A stretch of DNA of 64,000 nt, taken from contig NZ_VEXQ01000012.1 of the NCBI RefSeq assembly GCF_006376615.1, forward strand, positions 1 through 64,000. The letters run 5' to 3'. The notes under the pieces are model-generated. The model searched no databases and was not told the origin of the DNA. It was given only the letters and a program-made list of their open reading frames with translations. Positions 28,240 through 36,328 of the stretch are shown piece after piece. The first letter of the stretch is position 1. Every line of letters begins with the position of its first letter. The DNA is from Buttiauxella sp. B2. GTDB taxonomy: Bacteria > Pseudomonadota > Gammaproteobacteria > Enterobacterales > Enterobacteriaceae. Both the position numbers and the translations under genes were made by a program.

Positions 28240-28255
28240 GATAAAACGTTTTACC
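28240..28255. promoter_or_regulatory. MalI operator (malX side)
   Basis: GATAAAACGTTTTACC is a near-perfect palindrome that matches the MalI operator described in E. coli (GATAAAACGTTTTATC). It lies 55 bases upstream of the malX ATG, where it can block malX transcription. Confidence 0.85.
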
Positions 28256-28264
28256 AACCTTTAT

Positions 28265-28280
28265 TGCGCGGTAGCTCACA
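28265..28280. promoter_or_regulatory. Possible CRP site between malX and malI
   Basis: TGCGC-GGTAGC-TCACA has a perfect right arm and three of five matching bases in the left arm of the CRP consensus. It lies between the two MalI operators, where CRP activation of malX and malI is known in E. coli. Confidence 0.45.
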
Positions 28281-28318
28281 GATCCTAAGCTCGGTAGAGT
28301 GCCTAATATACACATTGA

Positions 28319-28334
28319 GATTAAACGTTTTACC
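28319..28334. promoter_or_regulatory. MalI operator (malI side)
   Basis: GATTAAACGTTTTACC differs by one base from the operator at 28240-28255 and lies 35 bases upstream of the malI ATG, which fits autorepression by MalI. Confidence 0.85.
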
Positions 28335-28368
28335 GCTACATTTCCTTTATGGAGGATTCGTCTCGCAG

Positions 28369-29403
28369 ATGACGACTCAGGAAAAGAAAATAACAATTAA
28401 CGAAGTTGCTGAAGCGGCTGGGGTTTCTGTGACAACGGTTTCGCTGGTGCTCAGTGGCAAAGGCCGCATCTCACCAGCGACCGGATTACGTGTAAATGAA
28501 GCCATCGAAAAATTAGGATTTGTGCGTAACCGGCAAGCGGTATCCTTGCGGGGCGGGCAAAGCGGTGTGATTGGTTTGATCGTGCGTGATTTGTGTAATC
28601 CGTTTTACGCCGAGCTCACAGCAGGCCTGACTGACGAGCTGGAAAAGCAGGGCAATCTACTGTTTTTGACACAAAGTGGTTCGAAGGGCCAACACATGCA
28701 ACGCTGTTTCGATATGTTAGTTTCGCAAGGCGTAGATGGCATTATTGTGGCTGGTGCGGCGGGTCAGGGCGCTGATATGCGCACTGTTGCTGAGCAAAAA
28801 AAACTGCCACTGGTTTTTGCCTCACGCGCCAGTTACCTTGATGAAGCTGATATCATCCGACCCGATAATATGCAGGCCGCGCAGCTTGTTACTGAACATC
28901 TGATTAAACGTGGTCATCAGCGTATTGCCTGGTTGGGTGGCGATGGTGCGTCATTAACCCGCGCCGAACGTGTTGGTGGTTATTGTGCTACGTTGCTGCA
29001 ATATGGTTTACCGTTTCACAGTGAGTGGATAATCGAATGCGAACCGAGCCAAAAAAAGGCAGCGGATGCGATTACCACTTTGTTGCAACATAACCCGACT
29101 ATTACCGCGGTGCTTTGCCACAATAGCACCGTAGCGATGGGGGCATGGTTTGGTTTACTGCGCGCAGGTCGGCAAAGCGGCGAAGGAAGTATCGACAGCT
29201 ATTACGACAGGCATGTGGCGTTGGCTGCATTCGCGGAAGTGATGGACGATGAACTGGATGATTTACCGCTAACCTGGGTTTCAACGCCTGCCCGCGAAAT
29301 TGGGCGTAGCGCCGGGCAGCGAATCATTAAAAGAGTGCAAAACGTGGAAGAAGAAACCCGCAATCAGATTATGCCTGCTCGGTTGGTGATTCGGAAAAAC
29401 TAA
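28369..29403 (+). CDS. malI: LacI-family repressor MalI
   Basis: LacI/GalR-family repressor of malXY and of itself, 344 residues (E. coli 342). The helix-turn-helix reads INEVAEAAGVSVTTVSLVLSGKGRIS near the N-terminus. The core includes GLIVRDLCNPFYAEL, QGVDGIIVAGAAG and WLGGDGASLTRAERVGGYCATLL, close to E. coli MalI. The ATG at 28369 gives the family start; GGAGGA is about twelve bases upstream, a long spacing. It is divergent from malX with two operators between. Confidence 0.95.
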   Translation: MTTQEKKITINEVAEAAGVSVTTVSLVLSGKGRISPATGLRVNEAIEKLGFVRNRQAVSLRGGQSGVIGLIVRDLCNPFYAELTAGLTDELEKQGNLLFLTQSGSKGQHMQRCFDMLVSQGVDGIIVAGAAGQGADMRTVAEQKKLPLVFASRASYLDEADIIRPDNMQAAQLVTEHLIKRGHQRIAWLGGDGASLTRAERVGGYCATLLQYGLPFHSEWIIECEPSQKKAADAITTLLQHNPTITAVLCHNSTVAMGAWFGLLRAGRQSGEGSIDSYYDRHVALAAFAEVMDDELDDLPLTWVSTPAREIGRSAGQRIIKRVQNVEEETRNQIMPARLVIRKN

Positions 29404-29643
29404 TAGCCTCCGAAGAAGATTGCCCCCTTGATATATAAATGAGGTCTATAACAATCAATAAGTTAAATTTCAATGTTGAGCTAACAAGTACTCATTAGGA
29501 TAGTGGCGCTAAATGGAGTGGTCTTAGCGTTAAGACGGCGTACATGGTGGTTTTGAGAGTGCAGGAGCCGAGGGAGAATTCATTACACCAAAGCCAGGAA
29601 TCAAACTCAATCAACACACCGGGAAAACAAGAAATACTGTTTA

Positions 29644-29667
29644 CCCGGGAAGGTGATTAATCCCGGG
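29644..29667. repeat. Inverted repeat downstream of DUF1254 gene 1
   Basis: CCCGGG-AAGGTGATTAAT-CCCGGG can fold into a six-base-pair GC stem with a twelve-base loop. It lies in the 296-base malI to DUF1254 gap (29404-29699), which holds no recognisable gene, and may mark the 3' end of the minus-strand gene. Confidence 0.4.
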
Positions 29668-29699
29668 CAACAGCATTATTGGTAAAAGGATAACAAAAC

Positions 29700-31175
29700 C
29701 TATTTACTCACTTTTTCAACTACCGGCGGGGTCCATGATTTATTCAAAACTTCAGGTTTAGGCCAGTAAGTACGAATCGTCATCTCGAACTCGCTCTCAG
29801 GTGCTGGAAGCCAGTTTGCTTCTTTGTCTTTACCCGGCGAATTGTGCTGAATGTAAATAGTTAAAGATCCATCCTCGTTATACTTCATCCCTTTCAGGTT
29901 TTTAGTCCCAACCGAGTAGCGTGCAATATCATTCTTTTCAAAGAAATGCTGCGGGTCGTACATCGTCAATGACCAGAAACCATTTACTGGAGGAGTCTTA
30001 CCTTTAGGGAACGTAATGGTGTAGTTGCTATCACCCTTCAGACGTTGACCATCCTTATCGACTTCAACAAAGAAATAACGCGTTTCTTCCGGCTGGTTAA
30101 CATACATATTGGATTTTGCAGTTGCAGTACGGGTTAGGTAATCGTAACCCCAGCGAGCACCATTTGACGGCGTATTCCAGCCATTTGGTAACGTCTGTCC
30201 ATTGGTTTTAAAGTCAAACATCGGGGTGACGATTTCTTTATCAGCTTCAACCGCCGCAGAATTAATCACTTTTTTGATTTCAGGATCGGTTTTAGCCGCC
30301 GACAGCAAAGCGTTAATCATCGCATAGCGACTTTCTTCACCCGGTAATGGCGGGACTTTCGGTAGGACTTCCGCTAGTTGATCAAAGAACGTTGTTGGAT
30401 CAACCCAGCTGATTTCACTGGAGCCCGTGCTGTCAGCAGGGAAGTGTGGTGAGTTTTTCCAATCAATGATTTTGTTTTTGCCGTCGTATTTGCTTAATGG
30501 GTAAATTGCTACCTGGTTCAAAACCGTCTGTAGCGCATCCTGATCGGCTTTATCATCATTAACGAAAATGCGTGGGCCCATTGCGACCAGTTCGGTAGGT
30601 GCATGAATGACTTTCGTAATCCCGGCAGGAACTTTACCTTTCCAGTTCGGGCCAACTACCAGATAGTTGCCGGGTTTGGTGCCGTACTGTTTTCCTAATT
30701 TTGAAAATTCATCGCTACGTGCATCATATAACGCGTAAACCCAGAATCGATCGCCAAAATCAGGTACTTGTAAAACAACGGGTTCATCATCAACCGCGCC
30801 AAAACCAAAACCATACACAACATCTTGGTTAGGGTGTGCAACCCAACGCTGCTCTGGGGAAATGTAACCATGCAGCATAGAAACATACCCGGTAGGTGCG
30901 ACAGGTAAAATACCACCTTTCAAACCCGGTTCTGGTGCTTGTGCAAATGATGCGCGACGGTTAAAAGCATTGACGATAGGCCAGCCCCAAATGTAGGTAT
31001 CTTTAGCAATCGCCGCAGCGGCTTCTTTAGTAATAACGGTTCCCGCAGGGATTGAATTCAAATGCAAAACATTGCTTTGAGTTGAAGCGCTCTGCGTTGG
31101 TGTAGCCCCTGCCATGGGTGAACTGATAATGGCTGTGGCCAATGCGTTAATTAAAAAAAATTTTTCTTTTTTCAT
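29700..31175 (-). CDS. Exported DUF1254/DUF1214 protein, paralogue 1
   Basis: 491 residues with a signal peptide (residues 1 to about 25, ending SPMAGATP), so probably periplasmic. An N-terminal DUF1254 region (about 55-190) contains IWGWPIVNAFNRRA, HPNQDVVYGFGF and [22 protein letters not shown]-terminal DUF1214 region (about 365-480) contains PVNGFWSLTMYDPQHFF and SLTIYIQHNSPG. It is strongly similar to the gene at 33361-34824 and less so to the one at 31798-33285. The biochemical role of these families is not established. It is divergent from the other two. Confidence 0.85.
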   Translation of the reverse strand: MKKEKFFLINALATAIISSPMAGATPTQSASTQSNVLHLNSIPAGTVITKEAAAAIAKDTYIWGWPIVNAFNRRASFAQAPEPGLKGGILPVAPTGYVSMLHGYISPEQRWVAHPNQDVVYGFGFGAVDDEPVVLQVPDFGDRFWVYALYDARSDEFSKLGKQYGTKPGNYLVVGPNWKGKVPAGITKVIHAPTELVAMGPRIFVNDDKADQDALQTVLNQVAIYPLSKYDGKNKIIDWKNSPHFPADSTGSSEISWVDPTTFFDQLAEVLPKVPPLPGEESRYAMINALLSAAKTDPEIKKVINSAAVEADKEIVTPMFDFKTNGQTLPNGWNTPSNGARWGYDYLTRTATAKSNMYVNQPEETRYFFVEVDKDGQRLKGDSNYTITFPKGKTPPVNGFWSLTMYDPQHFFEKNDIARYSVGTKNLKGMKYNEDGSLTIYIQHNSPGKDKEANWLPAPESEFEMTIRTYWPKPEVLNKSWTPPVVEKVSK

Positions 31176-31797
31176 CGATGAACCTTTTCGAAATGAGCAA
31201 TCAGGAGCTGATTTAACTACTTACAGGAATTGTAGTTGAAGGTGTTCATTTGCAGCAGCCAAAGATAAAAAGTTCAAAAATAAGTTCAGGGTGAATGAAC
31301 AGGAGGTAAACTATTGGGCTTAATGTCAGTAAAAAAACCTTCCATCCTATGGTTTTTCTTTGCAGGATTGGAGCCTGGTTACCAGAAAACCGCTATGAGC
31401 TTCTAATCTGTGGGCGTCGGAGTCAAAAAAGCAAATTGATGCATCTTCGCTCTTATTGTCCTTCCACTCCTTAATCCCTGTGGCACGCAATTTTCCCCGG
31501 AAGCTGACAATATGCAGATCCGAAATCGAAAATGCGCAGCGGGTACAATCACGTTTGTTATCTACCTCATCTCGGTTCTGATGCTGTCCGTGTCACTCGT
31601 ACAACTCAATGGCGCAGCGGCGCTAAATCTTCTCGAAAGTGGCGATGTTAGCTGGAGTGATACAGGTGCTCAGACGGCGCTTAATACCTGTCGAGGTCTA
31701 CGTAAAATGAAAGTTAAAAATCTTATCAATTATTCCAATTTATTAATATTCTCTCCTATCCTTCTGTTAACTACTTTGCGTAATTTCAGAGGGTATA
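31176..31797. other. Divergent region between DUF1254 paralogues
   Basis: 622 bases that should carry promoters for both sides. A strong AGGAGG (31301-31306) stands seven bases before a TTG-started 30-codon frame (31314-31406) encoding a short aromatic-rich peptide. An inverted repeat AAAAACC/GGTTTTT lies at 31333-31357. Another open frame from 31512 overlaps the next gene and is not trusted. Nothing else is recognised. Confidence 0.4.
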
Positions 31798-33285
31798 ATG
31801 AACAAAAAACTACTGGTTTCAGTAATATCAGTCGCGCTTTTAACCTCTGCACCTTTATTGGCACAAGAGCAACAATCGCCCCAGTCCCCTTTAATAAAGC
31901 AACTAAATAATGGCAACTGGCTTGCGGCGGATGAAGCACAAAAGCTGAGTGACGAATTATATTACCAGGATGCCATTCAGGCTTATATCACCTCATTGCC
32001 TTTACTCAATACCATTGGTCTGCGTGATGGTTCTGAGGCAGCATTTGGCAGCGGTTATAACGTGCTACCTATCTGGAAAGAGCGCATGGACAGCCGCGCT
32101 GTAGTGCCCACACCTAATGGTGATGTCATTTATTCGATGAGTTATCTGGATCTGAAAAAAACGGGTCCATTAGTGATTAAAGCACCGGCAAACGTCATCG
32201 GCATGTTCACTGACTTCTTCCAGAAAACCATTACCGACGTCGGTGCGATTGGTCCTGACCGAGCGCGTGGTGGGCTATATCTTTTACTGCCGCCTGATTA
32301 TGAAGGCCCGGTTCCACAGGGCTACTTTGCGTTTAAATCCTCGACCTATAACGTATTCCTATTCTTCCGTACTGTGATGGGTAAAGGTGAAGGTAAACCT
32401 GACCCTGTTCCGGCAGTGAAAAATGCCGAAACGACCCGTATTTATCCACTATGGGACGTGGAAAAGGACGTGAAACCGATGGAGTTCCCGGACGCCAGCG
32501 GAAAACGAGTGGCGATGATGTATCCGGTCGATAACGAATTCTGGATGAAACTGAAAACCTTCGTTGATTACGAACCGCTGACCGCTATTCCTGACGAAAC
32601 CCGCACCGCGTTATTAAGCATTGGCATTATCAAAGGCAAACCTTTTAATCCCTCTGATAAACAAAAAGAGTTGTTGAAACAGGCTGTGGAAACGGCACCG
32701 AAGATGCTGTTGGCTCGTCGTCAGCTTGGCCGTGACGACCAGCGTCAACTGTATTACAAAGATCGCCAATATGAGAACTCCTGGGCGGGTGCGACAGCCG
32801 AATGGATGCAGTACGGCACGCTTGATAAGAACCAACGCGGGGCTTTCTTCCAGATAGCCTATTCAAGCGCTGCCGCAATGGTGATGCATACCACTGGTGC
32901 GGGTTCTAAATATCCCTATACCACTCGCGATAAAGACGGCAAGTTCCTGGAAGGTGGCAATACCTATAAATTGCACCTACCGCCAAATCCTCCTGCATCA
33001 CTGTTCTGGGCGATCACCGCCTATAACATTACCGATGGCACTATGCCGGAAACCGATCAGCTTCTTCCTTCCACCAATGGATATTACGACATCCCGAAAA
33101 ATCAGGATGGGTCGATTGATATTTGGTTTGGCCCGTCTAAACCGGAAGGGGTGAGTGATAACGCCTTTATTAAAACGATCTCTGGACGCAATTTCCTGGT
33201 CGCTCTTCGCCTCTACGGCACTGGCGATGCGTTCTACGACCAAACCTGGAAACCAGATGATGTTGTTCAGGCTAGCAAACCTTAA
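31798..33285 (+). CDS. Exported DUF1254/DUF1214 protein, paralogue 2
   Basis: 495 residues with a signal peptide (residues 1 to about 22, ending SAPLLAQ). The DUF1254 region contains VVPTPNGDVIYSMSYLDL and VIKAPANVIGMFTDFF; the DUF1214 region contains PPASLFWAITAYNITDG, then DIWFGPSKPEG and FLVALRLYGTGDAFYDQTW. It is clearly of the same superfamily as paralogues 1 and 3 but diverged, suggesting a different ligand or partner rather than recent duplication. It lies 75 bases upstream of paralogue 3 and is probably cotranscribed with it. Function unknown. Confidence 0.85.
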   Translation: MNKKLLVSVISVALLTSAPLLAQEQQSPQSPLIKQLNNGNWLAADEAQKLSDELYYQDAIQAYITSLPLLNTIGLRDGSEAAFGSGYNVLPIWKERMDSRAVVPTPNGDVIYSMSYLDLKKTGPLVIKAPANVIGMFTDFFQKTITDVGAIGPDRARGGLYLLLPPDYEGPVPQGYFAFKSSTYNVFLFFRTVMGKGEGKPDPVPAVKNAETTRIYPLWDVEKDVKPMEFPDASGKRVAMMYPVDNEFWMKLKTFVDYEPLTAIPDETRTALLSIGIIKGKPFNPSDKQKELLKQAVETAPKMLLARRQLGRDDQRQLYYKDRQYENSWAGATAEWMQYGTLDKNQRGAFFQIAYSSAAAMVMHTTGAGSKYPYTTRDKDGKFLEGGNTYKLHLPPNPPASLFWAITAYNITDGTMPETDQLLPSTNGYYDIPKNQDGSIDIWFGPSKPEGVSDNAFIKTISGRNFLVALRLYGTGDAFYDQTWKPDDVVQASKP

Positions 33286-33360
33286 CAATCTTGAAATACA
33301 TTTACCTGGCCGCGATTGAAGTCGTTGCCAGGTGATGATTTGAATCCAAAGGAAACAGTA

Positions 33361-34824
33361 ATGGAAATGAAATATCTAGCATTGGCAACCGTTCTGGCAA
33401 TCAGTGCCGGTGCTTCGGCTCAAACAGTACCGCTCACCATCCCACATGCGACCGAGTTTGAAAAGCTCACTCAACCCGCGGCTGGGGTAACGATGCCGGA
33501 GTCGTACGTTAAAGCTATCGCACAGCAGGCTTACATCTGGGGTTATCCGATGGTGAACCAGTTTAACCGTCGCGCCACTATTACTCAGGCTCCTTATCCT
33601 GCGCTGAACGGCGGTATGGTTCCCGTCGCACCGATGGGCCAGTTGAGTATGCTGACGGATTATATCAAGCCTGAGGAAACCTTCGTCACCTGTCCAAACC
33701 AGGACGTGGCTTATGGGCTCGGATACTATGCTTTAGATAAAGAGCCCGTTGTTATTCAGGTACCCGATTTTGGCGATCGTTTCTGGGTTTATGCAATCTA
33801 TGATGCCCGCACCGATCAGGTTGGCAACGTGGGTAAGCCTTACGGGACGAAATCCGGTTTTTATTTGCTCGTTGGTCCAAACTGGAAAGGTAACACGCCT
33901 AAAGGAATTGACGGTGTCATTCACTCGTCAACTGAGCTTGCCAATTTGATACCTCGCATTCAAATGAATGATACGAAGGAAGATCGTATCGCCATTCAGC
34001 CGGTAATCAGTCAGGTGATGTCATATCCACTAAGTCAGTTTGACGGCAAGATGAAGTCCTTTGATTACTCAAAACTTCCGTCGATAGGCGATAAACCTGA
34101 CCCGAATGGGGGCGAAACCAAATGGGTGGTTCCGGAGAAATTCTTCGACCAACTAAATAACGTGCTGGACAATGTTCCGGCACTGCCGGGCGAACAGTCG
34201 TTGTATGCGCAATTCCGCCATCTGGTGGAAGCCGGGAAGAAAGACCCACAGGTTCGCCAGTGGATGAACGAAGCCGCTGAAGAGACGAATAAAACCGTTA
34301 TCACCGATTTCTTCAAGTGGAAAAACAACGGCGTGCCTGCTGGAAATGGCTGGAACCGCTCGACAAATAACGCGCAGTTTGGCGTTGATTATTACAACCG
34401 CACCGGCACGTCGAAATCGAATATGTTCGATAACAAACCGGATGAAACACAATACTTCTATACAGATAACGATGCCGCTTCAGCCTCGCTCGACGGCAAG
34501 CAAAGCTACACAGTGACCTTTGCCAAAGGCCAGTTACCGCCGGTGAAAGGGTTCTGGTCGCTCACTTTGTATAATGAACGTCATCTGTTCAGTCCGAACG
34601 AACTTAACCGCTATTCACTGGGAACCAAGAATAAAGATTTAAAGTTTAATGATGACGGTTCCCTGACATTATTTATCAGCCACAGCTCGCCGGGTGCGGA
34701 TAAACAGAATAACTGGCTGCCTGCGCCAGAAGGGGCGTTCTCGCTCTACATTCGCGCTTACTGGGGTGAGAAAACGATTATCGATGGCAGCTGGCAGCCA
34801 CCAAAAATCGAAAAGACTCAGTGA
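33361..34824 (+). CDS. Exported DUF1254/DUF1214 protein, paralogue 3
   Basis: 487 residues with a signal peptide (residues 1 to about 20, ending SAGASAQ). It shares with paralogue 1 long matching stretches such as [34 protein letters not shown] and NWLPAPE. The ATG at 33361 follows AAAGGAAACAGTA; a nearby ATG at 33367 is also possible. An upstream in-frame extension to 33316 would disrupt the signal peptide. A hairpin at 34872-34899 lies downstream. Function unknown. Confidence 0.85.
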   Translation: MEMKYLALATVLAISAGASAQTVPLTIPHATEFEKLTQPAAGVTMPESYVKAIAQQAYIWGYPMVNQFNRRATITQAPYPALNGGMVPVAPMGQLSMLTDYIKPEETFVTCPNQDVAYGLGYYALDKEPVVIQVPDFGDRFWVYAIYDARTDQVGNVGKPYGTKSGFYLLVGPNWKGNTPKGIDGVIHSSTELANLIPRIQMNDTKEDRIAIQPVISQVMSYPLSQFDGKMKSFDYSKLPSIGDKPDPNGGETKWVVPEKFFDQLNNVLDNVPALPGEQSLYAQFRHLVEAGKKDPQVRQWMNEAAEETNKTVITDFFKWKNNGVPAGNGWNRSTNNAQFGVDYYNRTGTSKSNMFDNKPDETQYFYTDNDAASASLDGKQSYTVTFAKGQLPPVKGFWSLTLYNERHLFSPNELNRYSLGTKNKDLKFNDDGSLTLFISHSSPGADKQNNWLPAPEGAFSLYIRAYWGEKTIIDGSWQPPKIEKTQ

Positions 34825-35448
34825 AAACTTTATGAACCACATGATCCATTGATCGTACCTTCAGGAAATGTGTTTCCCGCGAATTCGCCTGCGGGAAACA
34901 TGATTCTTGTGAATGAGCTGTGACCGGTTCACATTTCTACTCGATGGCAACTGTAGAACCTACATATCTAATCTTAGTGCTGAAGTTGACTGATTCATTG
35001 CTAAAAATTGATGGTTTATCGGTCAGCACCAAACATCCAGAAAAACACCCTGCATCGGGAAAACTGAGTAGGGTGTTTTGCTATCTGCAACAAGGTAAGA
35101 TTTATGTCTCACCACGACACACCTCATAGCTCTAAGCTTTTATTCGGGGAGGGTTATTACCGGGAAGCAAGGAGAAAGCTCAGCCAAGTTGTTTTAAAAT
35201 GAATCGCCTCAGCTTTTGCTCCAGATTGTGAGCAATTTATGCGAGTTTTGACATGGACATTAAAGTTATTTAAGCAACAAAAATCCATTAAAGCGAAGAA
35301 ACACGCTGTAGATAATGATTATTAGTTGTGCATGCATTAAGCATTATTTTGCATTCGTTTGATCCAGCAATTATTTTTGCGGCTAAAAGCTATCCAGGTT
35401 TATGTGAGCTATTCTGAACCAAATTTTTTAAGTAGGGACACATTCAAC
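34825..35448. other. Gene-poor AT-rich stretch before the acetyltransferase
   Basis: 624 bases without a recognisable gene. Besides the hairpin at 34872-34899 it contains a second inverted repeat (AAAACACCCT at 35042-35051 with AGGGTGTTTT at 35069-35078) and a 32-codon ATG frame at 35104-35202 of no known family. The last 250 bases are notably AT-rich, unlike the flanking core genes. Confidence 0.5.
34872..34899 (+). terminator. Hairpin downstream of DUF1254 paralogue 3
   Basis: GTTTCCCGC-N10-GCGGGAAAC is a nine-base-pair stem 48 bases after the stop codon. Only a weak T-rich run follows, so termination efficiency is uncertain. Confidence 0.55.
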
Positions 35449-35901
35449 ATGCAGATTATTGAAAGCGGTATCCGTGATGTCGAACAAGGTGAAAATATCA
35501 GGGTAGTCATGCCAGTAAACATTTATGAATGTAAATTGGGTGATGATGTTTTTATAGGTCCATTTGTAGAGATACAAAAAGGATGTGTTATAGGCAGGAG
35601 AACTAAAATACAGTCTCATACGTTCATCTGTGGAAACGTTACGTTGGGTGATGATTGTTTTATTGGCCATGGCGTTACTTTTGCAAACGATCTTTTCAAA
35701 AATGGCGGTCCTGATTCATCTGCTGAAAACTGGATTCACATTGTATTAGGCAATTCCGTTACGGTAGGGAGCGGAGCAACGATCCTGGCAGCAGAAATTT
35801 GCAATGGGGCAGTTATTGGTGCGGGTAGCGTAGTCACAAAGCCTGTACTGCTTAAAGGAATATATGCGGGTAATCCCGCGAAGCTTTTAAGATTGCTTTA
35901 G
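35449..35901 (+). CDS. Hexapeptide-repeat acyltransferase (WbbJ/FdtC-like)
   Basis: 150-residue left-handed beta-helix acetyltransferase. Hexapeptide turns run almost the whole length, for example CKLGDDVFIGPFVEIQKGCVIG, VTLGDDCFIGHGVTFAND, and LGNSVTVGSGATILAAEICNGAVIGAGSVV, ending AGNPAKLLRLL. Such enzymes often acetylate nucleotide-linked amino sugars in O-antigen or glycan synthesis, but no sugar-synthesis genes are nearby. The gene is isolated and more AT-rich than the neighbouring core genes, suggesting transfer. The ATG at 35449 was preferred because the domain begins there; an in-frame upstream start at 35359 has no ribosome site. Confidence 0.8.
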   Translation: MQIIESGIRDVEQGENIRVVMPVNIYECKLGDDVFIGPFVEIQKGCVIGRRTKIQSHTFICGNVTLGDDCFIGHGVTFANDLFKNGGPDSSAENWIHIVLGNSVTVGSGATILAAEICNGAVIGAGSVVTKPVLLKGIYAGNPAKLLRLL

Positions 35902-36284
35902 GTGCGGCCACCGCCAAATTGCAGCCCGAAGTCATTTCCCCAGGGCGGTAAGTACGCTCCTCACAGCCAGAAGCGGACATTATGACGGATCTGGAAAACT
36001 CCAGCGTGGGAATCAATTTTGGTTGATCACTACCCCCCGATTTTCATACAAGAAGTATGTTTACCCTAAGACCCCATTGCACGATTCTCATAAAAAAACC
36101 GCTAAATGAGCGGCTTCAGGTGGTTGCTGTATTATCTGGGGATGTTTAGTTAGTCTCATTCGCGGCAATATCGAGAACCATATCGACTAGACTATTATCC
36201 CTTGCGCCCATGTTTGGCGATATGCAGAAACAGGCCGAAAGCCTGGTCGGGAATGTGCAAAGTAATATCGGAGGGCTATTCTAA
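35902..36284. other. Possible remnant sequence between the acetyltransferase and ydgA
   Basis: No intact gene. A terminator-like stem (AAACCGCT/AGCGGCTT, about 36099-36116) is followed by a 24-codon plus-strand frame (36210-36284) starting MFGDMQKQ and ending SNIGGLF. On the opposite strand a short frame ends in a peptide containing PDQAFGLFLHIAK, immediately before a stop. Neither could be identified. The pattern looks like ends of lost genes or a short repeated element rather than ordinary promoter DNA. Confidence 0.35.
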
Positions 36285-36308
36285 TAAAAAGCCTCCCGAA
36301 GGAGGCTT
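36285..36308 (-). terminator. Rho-independent terminator of ydgA
   Basis: On the minus strand AAGCCTCC-TTCG-GGAGGCTT is followed by TTTATTAG, 20 bases after the ydgA stop (36329). UUCG-type loop and T run make this a strong terminator. Confidence 0.9.
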
Positions 36309-36328
36309 GTTTCAGCTACAACTCGCTA

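Noticed and set aside
31512-31910. 132-codon plus-strand frame before DUF1254 paralogue 2
   Set aside because: It overlaps the signal peptide region of a well-supported gene in another frame, has no clear ribosome site and shows no family features.
35104-35202. 32-codon frame starting MSHHDTPHSSK
   Set aside because: No family recognised and no strong ribosome site; too short to call.
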